Below are positions 25,930 to 35,510 of a stretch of DNA of 46,699 nt, in pieces; position 1 is the first letter of the stretch; each line of letters begins with the position of its first letter. The stretch comes from Dehalococcoidia bacterium (lineage in GTDB: Bacteria > Chloroflexota > Dehalococcoidia > UBA2979), in NCBI GenBank assembly GCA_028279505.1, contig JANQNP010000131.1:1-46699 (forward strand), written 5' to 3'. The notes below the pieces were generated by a model, which was given only the letters and a program-made list of their open reading frames with translations, ran no database searches and was not told the DNA's origin. The position numbers and the translations under genes were made by a program.

Positions 25930-27075
25930 CTACGCGAGGACAGCTGCCAGTTGGTCTGCGGCCTCGTGCTGCATTCCTGGGAGCACGTGGGCGTAGATCG
26001 AGTACGTGATGGCCGGGCTCGCGTGTCCCAGCTGGGCGCTGACTGTCGTGACCGGGGTCCCCGCCATCAGCATTAGCGAGGCGCTGGTGTGGCGTAGCGT
26101 GTGCAGGGTGACGTCATCCAGCTCGGCGGTGCGCACCGCCGCCCGGAACGCCCGGCGGAGGTTGCTCGGGGACCAGTGAGTGCCTACCTGAGATGGGAAC
26201 ACCAGGTCGGTGTCGTTCCAGACTTCCCCCAGGGCGAGGCGGCGCTCGCTCTGTTTGGAGCGGTGCTGACGGAGCACGCGACAGCACGCCTCGGACAACG
26301 CCACGGAGCGGCGTGACCGGTGGGTCTTCGGCTCGAGTTCGACCACGCCCCGTCCCGTAAACTCCCGGACCGATCGGCGGATTCGGAGCTCGCGCAGCTC
26401 GAGGTCGATATCGGACCAGCGTAGGCCCAGCAGTTCGCCACTACGCGCGCCGGTTTCGAGCGCGAGATAGACGATCGCGTGCAGCTCAGTGTCCGAGACT
26501 GCTTCGAGGAGGCGACGGGCCTCCGTCGCGCTCAGCACCCGCATCTCGCGCTGCACCTTCTGCGGTGGGCGGACGGCGGTGGCAGGATTGACCGCGATCA
26601 GCCGGAGTTCGACGGCGGTCTGAAGCGCTGCGTGCAGCTCCCGGTAGAGGCGCCGCACGGTGTTCGGAGATCGTCCGGAGTTGAGGAGCCGCGTGATCAG
26701 CGCGTCCACGTGCGCGGGCCGGAGGTCTCTCAGCTTGATGGGCCCCAGCGCTGGACGGAAGTGCTTGTCGACGTCGGCTCGGTAGCCGGCGAGCGTGGAC
26801 TCCTTCAGGCGGAGGGCTTGGCGGGTGAGCCAGCCGTTCAGATAGTCCCCAACGGTTGTCGATGTCGCCGATGCTGCAATCCCGCGATCTCGCTCACTCA
26901 GCGCCTCGCGCAGCGCCCGCTGGGCATCCCGCCGCGTCCCACGGACGGTGAACCGGCGCCGCCGGTACCTTCCTGTAGCCGGATCTCGACCGTCCCGGAC
27001 CTGGATCCGCCAGCTCGTGGGGCCTCGACGCTCGATGGACCCCTCGGTCCCGGTGGTTCGTCCCATATCTGCCAC
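25930..27075 (-). CDS. int: tyrosine-type site-specific integrase
   Basis: This 381-residue phage/ICE-type recombinase is predicted to integrate the island at tRNA-Arg. The N-terminal AP2-like/arm-binding region has SWRIQVRDGRDPATGRYRRRR. The core-binding SAM-like domain (about residues 70-155) starts TVGDYLNGWLTRQA. The catalytic domain shows LALETGARSGELLGLRWSDID (first Arg), a KTHRSRRSV beta-hairpin (Lys), LHTLRHTSASLML (His-x-x-Arg), LGHASPAITYSIYAHV (His and nucleophile Tyr). All catalytic residues are present, so it should be active. It sits 6 nt downstream of the 27082-27747 HTH gene and is probably co-transcribed with it. Confidence 0.95.
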   Translation of the reverse strand: MADMGRTTGTEGSIERRGPTSWRIQVRDGRDPATGRYRRRRFTVRGTRRDAQRALREALSERDRGIAASATSTTVGDYLNGWLTRQALRLKESTLAGYRADVDKHFRPALGPIKLRDLRPAHVDALITRLLNSGRSPNTVRRLYRELHAALQTAVELRLIAVNPATAVRPPQKVQREMRVLSATEARRLLEAVSDTELHAIVYLALETGARSGELLGLRWSDIDLELRELRIRRSVREFTGRGVVELEPKTHRSRRSVALSEACCRVLRQHRSKQSERRLALGEVWNDTDLVFPSQVGTHWSPSNLRRAFRAAVRTAELDDVTLHTLRHTSASLMLMAGTPVTTVSAQLGHASPAITYSIYAHVLPGMQHEAADQLAAVLA

Positions 27076-27081
27076 CTCGGG

Positions 27082-27747
27082 CTACGCTTCCGGTTGGTGC
27101 CCCGGCCAGTCCGGGACTGTTTGGTCCCAGTCGACCGAGAGCTGGGCCTCAGCCTCGATTGCTCCCCACGACTCGGCGGTTACCGGCACGCCCGGATCAG
27201 CCACCGTTTCGGCCTCGGTCGGCTCGACGGTCCGGCCGGTCGCGACGCGACGGTCATAGAGCTCCTTGTACTCGCGGTAGGCGCGGTCGCCGCTCCACGG
27301 ACGGAGCGCGAGGACCGCGTCGAGGTCGGCCGTCGACAGGCCGGACGCCTCTCGACGCGCGTAGAGCTGCGCGAGCCGGTGAGCGAGGAGCGGGTGCATT
27401 TTTGGGGCAGCCGCTCTCACGATCGCCACGTAGCGGGCCTCGGCCCGGGTGATGCCAGCGGCTCGGTAGCCGGACGTGCGGATCAAGTAGCCGAGCACCT
27501 CGAGGATCGGCGCCGCCTCGGCAGGGCTGGTCGCGTCCCGCACAGTCCACCACTCAGCGGGGCGCGGATCCGCGTAGTTCGCTACCCATCCCTGCACAGT
27601 TCGGGGCGCCGGGATTTCGTCCGTCGCGAACTCCTTCGCGAGTACCTCGTGGACCTCGCGGGCGGAGAGTCCTGCCCCGATTAGCTGATCGGCGCGGGTC
27701 TGGACGGCTCTGCTGAAGCGGCGACCCGTGCGTCGGCCTCTGTTCAT
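27082..27747 (-). CDS. helix-turn-helix protein upstream of integrase, function unknown
   Basis: In this 221-residue protein, residues about 15-55 resemble a homeodomain/resolvase-like HTH (LIGAGLSAREVHEVLAKEFA...PAPRTVQGWVANY), also seen in terminase small subunits and transposon regulators. The rest (about 70-180) is helical with no match I recognise. Its acidic C-terminus ends in DWPGHQPEA. As the first gene before int it may regulate integration, but that is inferred from context only. Confidence 0.7.
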   Translation of the reverse strand: MNRGRRTGRRFSRAVQTRADQLIGAGLSAREVHEVLAKEFATDEIPAPRTVQGWVANYADPRPAEWWTVRDATSPAEAAPILEVLGYLIRTSGYRAAGITRAEARYVAIVRAAAPKMHPLLAHRLAQLYARREASGLSTADLDAVLALRPWSGDRAYREYKELYDRRVATGRTVEPTEAETVADPGVPVTAESWGAIEAEAQLSVDWDQTVPDWPGHQPEA

Positions 27748-27836
27748 GCGGTAATTGCCAAATACTGCGTCTGAATTGCTATCAGAACCGATTTTCCCGC
27801 GCTGAGATGGGAGATCATAGCGCCAGGGGGTACGAC
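27748..27836. promoter_or_regulatory. divergent promoter/operator region of int and excisionase-like genes
   Basis: This 89-bp interval separates oppositely oriented genes and is markedly A+T-richer than its surroundings. It has a direct repeat AATTGC at 27753-27758 and 27774-27779 (21 bp apart, two helical turns), a spacing suited to a dimeric regulator. AGGGGG at 27825-27830 is the ribosome-binding site for the 27837 ATG. Confidence 0.45.
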
Positions 27837-28100
27837 ATGGAACCTACGAGCACGAAGTCCGCAACGATGACCGTTCCGGAAGCGGGTGCCGAGATGGGCA
27901 TCAGCCGGAACCTCGCCTACCAGCTAGCCAGGGACGGCACGATGCCGTCGATCCGCCTCGGCCGCCGAATCGTGGTGCCGCGCGTGGCCTTCGAGCGCTG
28001 GCTTTCGGCGGCGGGTGCGAAGCACAGCGGGCAGCCGGCGGCTCCCGCACCTGAGGCGGCCCACGAGCCGCACGCCGGGCCGCCGAGGACCGGCGGCTAG
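27837..28100 (+). CDS. excisionase/helix-turn-helix domain protein
   Basis: This 87-residue protein has a MerR/excisionase-type HTH at about residues 12-58. It shows VPEAGAEMGISRNLAYQLAR, then the wing GTMPSIRLGRRIVVPRVAFERWL, the classic pattern of 'DNA-binding excisionase family' proteins. The C-terminal 25 residues are Pro/Ala/His-rich and probably disordered. The ATG at 27837 is preferred over one at 27807 because AGGGGG lies 6 nt upstream. It probably controls excision or integrase expression, and is divergent from the int operon. Confidence 0.85.
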   Translation: MEPTSTKSATMTVPEAGAEMGISRNLAYQLARDGTMPSIRLGRRIVVPRVAFERWLSAAGAKHSGQPAAPAPEAAHEPHAGPPRTGG

Positions 28101-28369
28101 CGGGGCACCCGGAGGACGAAGGCGAGAGGTAGGAGGAGCCGAGAGAGACGACGAAATAGGGCGACCACCCCAGTCCCGGAAAAGACAGAGGGGTAGCCGC
28201 CTGGCGGAACAGTCGGAACCGTCCCGGCGTGAGCGTATCGGGCGGTCCGGCTGCGGGCCACCTGATACGCGTAGACCGTCCCAAGAGCGTCTGCCGGGGG
28301 CGGAGGAATGCGCGCCGGTGTTGGTGCCACCACCACCCAACCAGTCGCCGTGACGGCCTGTTACGCCGC

Positions 28370-28496
28370 GCACGAGCCGACCGGCAGAACGGGACGCCGT
28401 GCCCCCGCAGGGGGCACCCGCTGCGGGATCAATGCCCGGCGGTCTAACTGGCGCAGCACACTCCAGCGTCCTCAGTATGCCCCTCGACGTTGACGC
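28370..28496 (+). repeat. structured non-coding element, copy A
   Basis: This 127-nt element matches copy B (35219-35341) in the same orientation. Shared blocks are GCACGAGCYGACCGGCAGAAC, RGGACGCC, a hairpin with GCA loop, TCAATRCCCGGCGRYCTAAC, a CAYTCCAG block and ACGTTGAYGC. In copy A the hairpin is GTGCCCCC-GCA-GGGGGCAC; in copy B the stem sequence differs but pairing is kept. An insertion of one base relative to B breaks any common reading frame, which argues against a coding remnant. Confidence 0.6.
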
Positions 28497-28520
28497 GGTC
28501 GCCCGTACCGGTAGTCATCA

Positions 28521-28552
28521 CGGAGAGGGCCTGTTTATGCAGGCCCTCTCCG
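28521..28552 (+). terminator. strong hairpin, perfect 13-bp stem
   Basis: CGGAGAGGGCCTG (28521-28533) pairs exactly with CAGGCCCTCTCCG (28540-28552) across the loop TTTATG. It lies between repeat copy A and the hsd genes, so it likely ends upstream transcription in either direction. The following sequence is TCTCCGCAG with no U-tract. Confidence 0.55.
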
Positions 28553-28968
28553 TCTCCGCAGCCATCCCACCCGGTGGTGGAAGGACTGGGGGGCTGGAAG
28601 GGGGAGGTGGAAGAGGGGATCCGGAGGAGGGGTTGCAGAGAGGGGATCCTGAAGAGGGGATCTGAAGGCTAGCGGCCTCGCAGGCCTCTCAGCGGGGATC
28701 GTTGGGGTGCACGGACGAGGCACGGAGCCAACTCGATCCATCCCGAGTTCCCGACGGAGAACGGGCTCGCCGGCGATCCGCCAGCGGCTGGCTTTGCCCG
28801 CTGCCAACGCCCGCAGGACTCGCGCCTCGTCCGCGCGTTGCACGTCGGGTGGGAGATCCTGCAAGGTCAACCGACACTGGGAGCCGGCCGTTAGAATCCG
28901 CCATCCGCGCCCACCGGAGCGTGACGCCGGAGTCGTGGATTCGGGTGTAACAACTCCGAAGGGGTATC

Positions 28969-30538
28969 GTGGAAAACGAGCCATCAGATCAACTGGCGGA
29001 CCGGCTGTGGGATGCGGCGGATCAACTCCGCGCCAACTCATCCTTAGGCTCTTCGCAGTACTCAACCCCTGTGCTGGGTCTGATCTTCCTTCGGTTCGCC
29101 GACGTGCGCTTCGCTCGGGCCGAGGCCGCGCTCGCGGGGCAATCCTCCGGTCGCCGCGATATCGGTCAGGCCGACTACCAGGCCCAGGGGCTGATGTACG
29201 TTCCCGAAACTGCGCGTTTCGCGTACCTGCGACACCAGCCGGAAGGGACGGATCTCGGTCAGGCGATCAATCAGGCGATGGAGTCGATCGAGGCCGAAAA
29301 CCTGGACCTTCGGGGGCGTGCTGCCGCGCGACTACGCTCGCATCGACAACGCAGTCTTAGCGGAGCTGCTCCGCCTCGTTGGCACGATCCCTGACGAGGT
29401 GGAGGGGGACGCTTTCGGGAAGATCTACGAATACTTCCTCGGGAAGTTCGCTTTGGCCGAGGGGAAGCTCGGGGGCGAGTTCTTCACGCCGACGTCCATC
29501 GTCAAGCTGATCGTGGACATCATCGAACCTTTCCATGGCCGCATCCTCGACCCCGCCTGCGGATCGGGCGGGATGTTCGTCCAGTCTGCGCGCTTCGTCG
29601 AGGAGCACCAGAAGAACCCGACGTCCGAGATCTCGATCTTCGGGCAGGAGCGAGTTGAGGAAACGATTCGACTCGCGAAGATGAACCTCGCGGTTCACGG
29701 TCTGTCGGGCGACATCGTCCAGTCGAACACGTACTACGAGGATCCGCACAGCTCGGTTGGCCGGTTCGACTTCGTGCTGGCGAATCCGCCCTTTAACGTG
29801 AACGCGATCGACAAGGAGCGGATCAAGGACGACCGGCGATTCCCGCTCGGCATCCCGTCGGTGGACAACGGGAACTACCTTTGGATTCAGATCTTCTCGT
29901 CAGCCCTGAACGAGACTGGTCGGGCTGGCTTCGTGATGGCGAACTCTGCCTCTGATGCGCGCCATTCAGAGTTGGCGATCCGTCGGAAGCTGATCGAGGA
30001 TCGCCAGGTTGATGTGATTGTCGCAGTCGGGTCGAACTTCTTTTACACCGTCTCGTTGCCGGTGACCCTCTGGTTCTTGGATAGGGGTAAGAAGGACATC
30101 GATCGATCCGACCAGGTGCTCTTCATCGATGCCCGTCACATCTTCAGGCAGGTCGATCGAGCACACCGAGATTTCACGCCAGCCCACCACGAATTCCTCG
30201 CCAACATCGTGCGCATGTACCGAGGTGAGGAACTCGAACTTGCTCACCGGTCATCGGCGATGCTTGAGGAGAGCTTCCCCGATCTCGGCTATGTCGACCT
30301 ACCCGGGCTCTGCAAGGTGGCATCGATTGAGGAGATCGAGACTCACGGTTGGAGCCTCAACCCAGGCCGCTACGTTGGAGTTGCTGATGGCAGTGAGGAC
30401 GACTTCGACTTCGCCGAGCGATTCGGTGAAGCGACCGAAGAGTTCCAGGCCCTGAGTATCGAAGCAGGCGAGCTTGTGCAGCTCGTTGTGGAGAACGCGG
30501 CACTCATCTCAGCGGACGGCACAGGGCAGCTGACGTGA
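28969..30538 (+). pseudogene. hsdM: type I restriction-modification DNA methyltransferase HsdM, frame disrupted by 1 base
   Basis: HsdM is the N6-adenine methyltransferase subunit of a type I system. The N-terminal part (28969 to about 29316) reads [15 protein letters not shown] and [14 protein letters not shown], matching the HsdM N-terminal helical domain. The frame then shifts at the G5 tract in 29312-29316, and the gene continues one frame over from [17 protein letters not shown] to the end. The catalytic half is intact: [15 protein letters not shown], motif [11 protein letters not shown] and motif IV NPPF. Removing one G restores a single ORF of about 520 residues, the normal length. This could be a sequencing error, a real loss or slippage control. 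The stop overlaps the hsdS start (GTGA). Confidence 0.88.
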
Positions 30539-31764
30539 GGGTTGAGGAGCTGGCCGATCGGATCATCGACTATCGCGGGAAGACCCCGCCGAAGTCCGCT
30601 GCGGGAGTCCCACTGATCACCGCGAAGGTGATCAAGGGGGGGCGTATCAGTCAACCTAACGAGTTCATTAGCGAGGACACGTACGATACTTGGATGCGGC
30701 GGGGGCTCCCACAACAGTGGGATGTGTTGGTGACAACGGAGGCCCCCCTTGGTGAGGTAGCACTTCTGCGGACAGCGGAAAGGATTGCCCTCGCCCAGCG
30801 TGTGATCTTGATCCGGGGCCGCTCGGACATCGTTGACCAGCGCTTCCTTGTATACGCGTTTCAATCGCCCCTCGTGCAAGGTCGCCTCCAGGCGAGGGCC
30901 ACTGGCACTACTGTGCCGGGCATCAAGCAGAGCGAACTCCGTCAGGTGGACGTGCCTCTTCCACCCCTCGATACTCAACGGAAGATCGCCGCCGCCCTGT
31001 CCGCCTACGACGAGTTAGTCGAGAACAACCTCCGGCGGATCGAGATCCTGGAGGAGATGGCGCAAGCGGTGTTCCGGGAGTGGTTCGTCAACTTCCGTTT
31101 CCCCGGCCGCGAGGACGTGCCGCTCGTGGACTCAGAACTGGGGCCGATCCCTGAGGATTGGCGGATCACGACAGTGGGGGACTCGATTGACCTCAACCCA
31201 CGGGTCCGGTTGCCCCGAGATCAGCCCGTTCGGTTCGTGCCGATGGGTTCTCTAATCGAGGGCTCGATGGTTATCGATGCGTTCGAGTCGCGAGACCGTC
31301 CGAGTGGATCGCAGTTCCGCAACGGCGACACGCTGCTGGCCCGGATTACTCCCTCACTTGAGAACGGCAAGACGGGGTTCGTGCAGTTCTTGGCCGATGG
31401 GGAGATCGGCTGCGGGTCGACCGAGTTCATCACGATGAGACCGAGCGCAGTGCCAGCCACATTTGTCTATCTCTTGGCACGGACTGACGACTTCCGGCAG
31501 GTGGCCATCAACAGCATGGTCGGTGCAAGTGGTCGACAGCGCGTCCAGGAAGCGGCGGTTGCCGCGCACTTGTTTCCCTGCCCGGATCGATCGCTGCTGG
31601 ATCGATTCGAGGTCAGCGTGAGACCAATGTTCATGCTAGTCGAGAACCTCGTCGCGCAGAACAGGAATCTCCGGGCGACCCGCGACCTCCTGCTACCCAA
31701 GCTGGTCTCCGGTGAAATCGACGTCTCAGACCTAGACGTTGACACGGAGTGGCTGGCCTCGTGA
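30535..31764 (+). CDS. hsdS: type I restriction-modification specificity subunit HsdS
   Basis: HsdS recognises the bipartite DNA target and holds HsdM and HsdR. The 409-residue protein has two target-recognition domains, each ending in a conserved helix. TRD1 spans about residues 1-150 ([26 protein letters not shown]). After the dimerisation helix ([20 protein letters not shown]) comes TRD2 (about 195-360), ending in a second helix with [21 protein letters not shown]. Length is normal. The GTG start overlaps the hsdM stop and the hsdR start overlaps its stop, indicating one translationally coupled unit. Confidence 0.94.
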   Translation: MRVEELADRIIDYRGKTPPKSAAGVPLITAKVIKGGRISQPNEFISEDTYDTWMRRGLPQQWDVLVTTEAPLGEVALLRTAERIALAQRVILIRGRSDIVDQRFLVYAFQSPLVQGRLQARATGTTVPGIKQSELRQVDVPLPPLDTQRKIAAALSAYDELVENNLRRIEILEEMAQAVFREWFVNFRFPGREDVPLVDSELGPIPEDWRITTVGDSIDLNPRVRLPRDQPVRFVPMGSLIEGSMVIDAFESRDRPSGSQFRNGDTLLARITPSLENGKTGFVQFLADGEIGCGSTEFITMRPSAVPATFVYLLARTDDFRQVAINSMVGASGRQRVQEAAVAAHLFPCPDRSLLDRFEVSVRPMFMLVENLVAQNRNLRATRDLLLPKLVSGEIDVSDLDVDTEWLAS

Positions 31765-34700
31765 GCTTCGAGCACGACGAGCAAGAGCTTGAGCTCGCGA
31801 CGCTCGATCTGTTTGGCACGCTTGGCTGGGACACTGCAGACGCATCGGGGGACGCGTCGGATGGTGTATCGCTCGGCCGCGAGCATTCCGGCGAGGCGTT
31901 CCTCCGTCCACGAGTCGCGGCGGCTGTCGAGAGGCTGAACCCAGCTCTCTCGGACTTAGCGCGGGCCGATGCAATCGAGCAACTGGTCCGGCTCCGTCCG
32001 CAGGGCGTCGAGGTGCGCAACAACTGTGACGTATGGAACCTCCTCCGCGATGGCGCGAAGGTCGAGACTCAGGCACGCGACGGGACGAAGCAAACTGCCA
32101 CGGTGCGGTTCATCGACTGGGACGATCCCGACGCTAACGACTGGCTCGCCGTTCGCCAGTTCAGCATCAGCGGCGAGCTGTACAACACTCGGGCCGACAT
32201 CGTCGGCTTCGTGAACGGCATCCCCCTCGTCTTCATCGAGCTGAAGGCCCCGCAGGTCGATCATCGCCAGGCCTACGACGACAACCTCACCCACTACCGC
32301 GAGGCGATCCCGCAGCTGTTCTGGTTCAACGGCGTCTCGATCCTTTCCAACGGCTCCGACACGAAGGTCGGTTCGTTCTCAGCCCCCTGGGCTCATTTCG
32401 GTGAGTGGAAGCGCGTGTCCTCCGAGGACGATCCGCCCTCCACCTCGATCGAGACGGCGATCCGCGGCGTGTGTGAGCCGGCACGGCTGCTGGACCTCGT
32501 CGAGAACTTCACCCTCTTCCAGGAGGTCCCGGGGGGGCTGGTCAAGATCCTGGCGAAGAATCACCAGGTACTCGGCGTCAACAACTCTTTGGCGTCGCTG
32601 AAGGATATCGAGGGCAATCATGGACGGCTGGGGGTGTTCTGGCATACCCAGGGCTCCGGTAAGTCGTTCTCGATGATCTTCTTCGCGCAGAAGGCGCTGC
32701 GAAAGGTTTCCGCGAAATACTCGTTCGTCGTGGTCACCGACCGCCAGGACCTCGATGATCAGATCTACAAGAACTTCGTCTCGACTGGTGCGGTGACCGA
32801 GCCCCGGGGGCAAGAGCAGGGACCACAGGCCGACTCGGGAGCTCACCTCCAGACCCTGTTGCGTGGCGACCACCGCTACGTGTTCACGCTCATCCAGAAG
32901 TTCCGCACCGACACCGGCGAGACGTACCCGGTCCTCTCGGAGCGAGACGACATCATCGTGATGGCCGACGAAGCACATCGCACTCAGTATGACACGCTGG
33001 CGCTGAATCTCCGAAACGCCCTCCCCAACGCAGCGTTCCTCGCCTTCACTGGCACCCCGTTGATCGCTGGGGAGGAGCGGACGCGGGAGGTCTTCGGTGA
33101 CTACGTGTCGATCTACAACTTCCGTCAGTCGATCGAAGACCACGCGACGGTCCCCCTCTACTACGAGAACCGTTCCCCCGAGGTTCAGCTCATCAACGAT
33201 CAGTTCGAGCAGGATCTTGAACTGATCCTGGAGGAGGCCGAGCTCGATCAGGAACAGGAGCAGAAGCTCGATCGCGAGTTCGCCCGCGAGTACCACCTGA
33301 TCACCGACGCCGACCGCCTCGACACCGTCGCGAAGGACCTCGTCGAGCACTTCGTCTCCCGGGGACACCAGGGCAAGGCCATGGTGATCTCCATCGACAA
33401 AGCGACCGCGGTGAAGATGTATGACCGAGTCCGGGTCGCCTGGCAGGCGAAGCTCGACGCCGTGCGCGCCTCCGTCCAAACCGCGAGCGGTGACTACCGC
33501 GCCGCGCTCGAGGCGAAGCTCGTCGAGCTGGAGGCCACCGACATGGCGGTAGTCGTTTCCCCATCGCAGAACGAGATCGCGGAGCTAGCCGCGAAGGGGG
33601 TGGACATCACCCCCCACAGGAAGCGGATGGTCGAGGAGGACCTTGCCACGCGCTTCAAGGACGCCGACGATCCGCTTCGGATCGTCTTCGTCTGCGCGAT
33701 GTGGCTGACCGGCTTCGACGCCCCGGCAACCTCAACGATCTACCTCGACAAGCCGATGCGAAACCACACGCTGATGCAGACGATCGCGCGAGCGAACCGC
33801 GTGTTCCAGGGCAAGCAGGCGGGCGAGATCATCGACTACATTCGTGTATTCCGAAGCCTCCAGGAGGCCCTGTCTGTCTACGGCTCCGGCTCCGGTGGTG
33901 GAGTCGTTGAGGGCGATCTCCCGGTCGAAGAGAAGCAAGCTCAGGCCGACCTGCTCGCCGAGACCCTCGCGGAGCTGCGAACGTTCGCGTCGGGTCACGA
34001 GGTGGACCTCGATGCTGGGATCGGCGTGGCGGGATTTGACTGGGTGACGTGGCTCGCGACGTCTGGCGAGAAGCTTCTCGTGTCCGACGATGTTCGCCGG
34101 GTGTTCCTGGCACGGGCCGACATGTGCGCCACGCAGTGGAAGGCAGTGAAGCCTCACCCGGCGGCCACGGAGGCCCAGGCGATCATGTCGGTCATCGTTC
34201 GACTCGCGCAGCGGATCCGGATGGAGCTCGGCCAGGCTGACATCTCCAGCGTGATGTCCGAGGTCGAGCGGCTGATCGAGGAGTCGGTCGGAGCGGTCCC
34301 GTTCGTGATCGACGATGACGCTGCCCGAGTTGACCTGACCCAGATCGACTTCGAGGCGCTCGAAGCGCTCCTTGCTCAGGGAAGACCGGCGACCGCGGCA
34401 GCACGGTTGCAGGCAACGCTCGAGCAGCGCCTGGAGCGAATGGTGCGGCTCAACCCGCGGCGCGTTGATTACGCGGAGCGGCTCCGGGAAGCGATCGATC
34501 GCTACAACGCCGGATCAAAGAACATCGAGGAGTTCTTCGAGGAATTGAAGCTCCTCGCCTCGTCGCTCACCGAGGAGGAAGAGCGGCACGTCCGCGAAGG
34601 TCTCACGGAGGAGGAGCTCGCGCTGTTCGACCTCCTGACGAAGCCGGATCCCGAACTCACGGCCTCGCAGGAGGCCGCGGTGAAGGTGGTGGTCCGGGAT

Positions 34701-34919
34701 CTCCTCGTGAAGCTGAAGCAGGAGCTCCTCGTGCTCGACTGGAAGCGACGGCAGGCCACCCGTGCTGCGGTGCAGGTTGGGATCGAGGAAGTCCTCGACA
34801 GCGGTCTTCCAGATGCCTACGACCGAGCCCTCTTCAGCCGTAAGTCGAAGGACGTGTTCGAGCACGTGTTCACCAGCTACGAGGGCGCTGGTCAAAGCAT
34901 CTACGCGAACGTTGCTTGA
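31749..34919 (+). CDS. hsdR: type I restriction endonuclease subunit HsdR
   Basis: HsdR is the ATP-driven translocase and nuclease of the complex. The 1056-residue protein has an N-terminal PD-(D/E)xK nuclease domain (RADIVGFVNGIPLVFIELKAP; Asp...Glu-Leu-Lys). Superfamily 2 helicase motifs follow: motif I TQGSGKSFSM (about residue 300), motif II DEAHRTQYD, motif III AFTGTPL, motif V-like IVFVCAMWLTGFDAP and motif VI QTIARANRVFQGK. The C-terminal 250 residues are helical and bind the methylase. It starts at GTG 31749, inside hsdS; GTG 31761, overlapping the hsdS stop, is equally plausible. The gene looks complete, so an hsdM defect would leave restriction without methylation. Confidence 0.95.
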   Translation: MAGLVSFEHDEQELELATLDLFGTLGWDTADASGDASDGVSLGREHSGEAFLRPRVAAAVERLNPALSDLARADAIEQLVRLRPQGVEVRNNCDVWNLLRDGAKVETQARDGTKQTATVRFIDWDDPDANDWLAVRQFSISGELYNTRADIVGFVNGIPLVFIELKAPQVDHRQAYDDNLTHYREAIPQLFWFNGVSILSNGSDTKVGSFSAPWAHFGEWKRVSSEDDPPSTSIETAIRGVCEPARLLDLVENFTLFQEVPGGLVKILAKNHQVLGVNNSLASLKDIEGNHGRLGVFWHTQGSGKSFSMIFFAQKALRKVSAKYSFVVVTDRQDLDDQIYKNFVSTGAVTEPRGQEQGPQADSGAHLQTLLRGDHRYVFTLIQKFRTDTGETYPVLSERDDIIVMADEAHRTQYDTLALNLRNALPNAAFLAFTGTPLIAGEERTREVFGDYVSIYNFRQSIEDHATVPLYYENRSPEVQLINDQFEQDLELILEEAELDQEQEQKLDREFAREYHLITDADRLDTVAKDLVEHFVSRGHQGKAMVISIDKATAVKMYDRVRVAWQAKLDAVRASVQTASGDYRAALEAKLVELEATDMAVVVSPSQNEIAELAAKGVDITPHRKRMVEEDLATRFKDADDPLRIVFVCAMWLTGFDAPATSTIYLDKPMRNHTLMQTIARANRVFQGKQAGEIIDYIRVFRSLQEALSVYGSGSGGGVVEGDLPVEEKQAQADLLAETLAELRTFASGHEVDLDAGIGVAGFDWVTWLATSGEKLLVSDDVRRVFLARADMCATQWKAVKPHPAATEAQAIMSVIVRLAQRIRMELGQADISSVMSEVERLIEESVGAVPFVIDDDAARVDLTQIDFEALEALLAQGRPATAAARLQATLEQRLERMVRLNPRRVDYAERLREAIDRYNAGSKNIEEFFEELKLLASSLTEEEERHVREGLTEEELALFDLLTKPDPELTASQEAAVKVVVRDLLVKLKQELLVLDWKRRQATRAAVQVGIEEVLDSGLPDAYDRALFSRKSKDVFEHVFTSYEGAGQSIYANVA

Positions 34920-35165
34920 TCGCGAGTCGCACCGCGTCGGTCGAGCTCGCGCTTCGGTTGGCTCCTGTGCGGAGATGAGCTGACTGACGCGTTCCCCGAC
35001 AGCCTCCTGGCGGCCACGGCAGGAATCCGGCGTCAGGCGCAGCAGGACCTCCGTCTCGACGTGCGTCATCGGACACCGCCCGGGCCCTGCCGGTGCGGCC
35101 GGCAGCACTCGGTGCACGGCCCTTGGCGCGTCTGAGGCGGATGTTGAGTTCACCCCGCGGCCGAT

Positions 35166-35209
35166 GGGGAAGGGGGCGCAAGTCATCGACACCCGGTTCG
35201 GGCGGGACG
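35166..35209 (+). repeat. short repeat shared with 38196-38241, left copy
   Basis: The block GGGGAAGGGGGCGCAAGTC followed by ATCGACACCCGG...GGGCGGGAC resembles 38196-38241, which reads GGGGGAGGGGGTGCAAAGTC followed by ATCGACGCCTCGG...GGGTGGGAC. The two copies differ by single-base changes and an indel. Confidence 0.45.
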
Positions 35210-35218
35210 CTTCGCGGA

Positions 35219-35341
35219 GCACGAGCTGACCGGCAGAACAGGACGCCAAGCCTCGCAGAGGGCTCTTGTTGCGAGCTCAATACCCGGCGACCTAACGCGC
35301 GCATTCCAGAGATCGCTGTGTGGGCCTCTGCACGTTGATGC
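35219..35341 (+). repeat. structured non-coding element, copy B
   Basis: This is the 123-nt counterpart of copy A on the opposite side of the hsd operon, in the same orientation. The GCA-loop hairpin here is AGCC-TC-GCA-GAGGGCT (one bulge), with sequence changed but pairing kept. The conserved TCAATACCCGGCGACCTAAC and CACGTTGATGC blocks are clear. The inner CAGAG/CTCTG pairing is possible in this copy. Confidence 0.6.
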
Positions 35342-35510
35342 AGTCTCTCGAGCGGGTCACCGTGGGAATGGGTATGCGCACAAACAGCCTTCCTGCAACT
35401 GCAAGCTGGCGGGGCTGGCCGGTCTAAGGGGCTGGCTGGCGACCCTCGGGACTGGGACATCCGGCCGTCTACGCTTGCCTCCAATTCGGATCCAGTAGAT
35501 CGGTGGTCGC

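Larger units (their letters stand above)
28101..28968. other. 868-bp non-coding stretch upstream of hsdM
   Basis: No ORF is supported. It contains structured repeat copy A (28370-28496), a perfect 13-bp-stem hairpin (28521-28552), a purine-rich G+A tract with near repeats of GAGGGGAT (about 28580-28665) and then the hsdM ribosome-binding site AAGGGG (28959-28964). It probably includes the hsd promoter, which I cannot pinpoint. Confidence 0.6.
34920..35510. other. 591-bp non-coding stretch downstream of hsdR
   Basis: No ORF here has convincing coding character. It contains repeat motif BC (35166-35209) and structured element copy B (35219-35341). The promoter of the 35511 gene is expected near its right end but no clear boxes are visible. 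Confidence 0.55.

Noticed and set aside
28432..28496. Integron attC recombination site in repeat copy A (and copy B, 35288-35341)
   Set aside because: Both copies contain a perfect RYYYAAC box (GTCTAAC, ACCTAAC) and a GTT further on, but the distal box reads GTTGAYG rather than GTTRRRY and does not pair with the first. No IntI gene is present. Kept as an unexplained repeat.
34870..35484. Minus-strand 204-codon frame over the non-coding stretch after hsdR
   Set aside because: Composition is Arg/Pro/Ser-rich, it overlaps the hsdR end and crosses repeat element B, whose comparison with copy A shows an indel inconsistent with a conserved frame.
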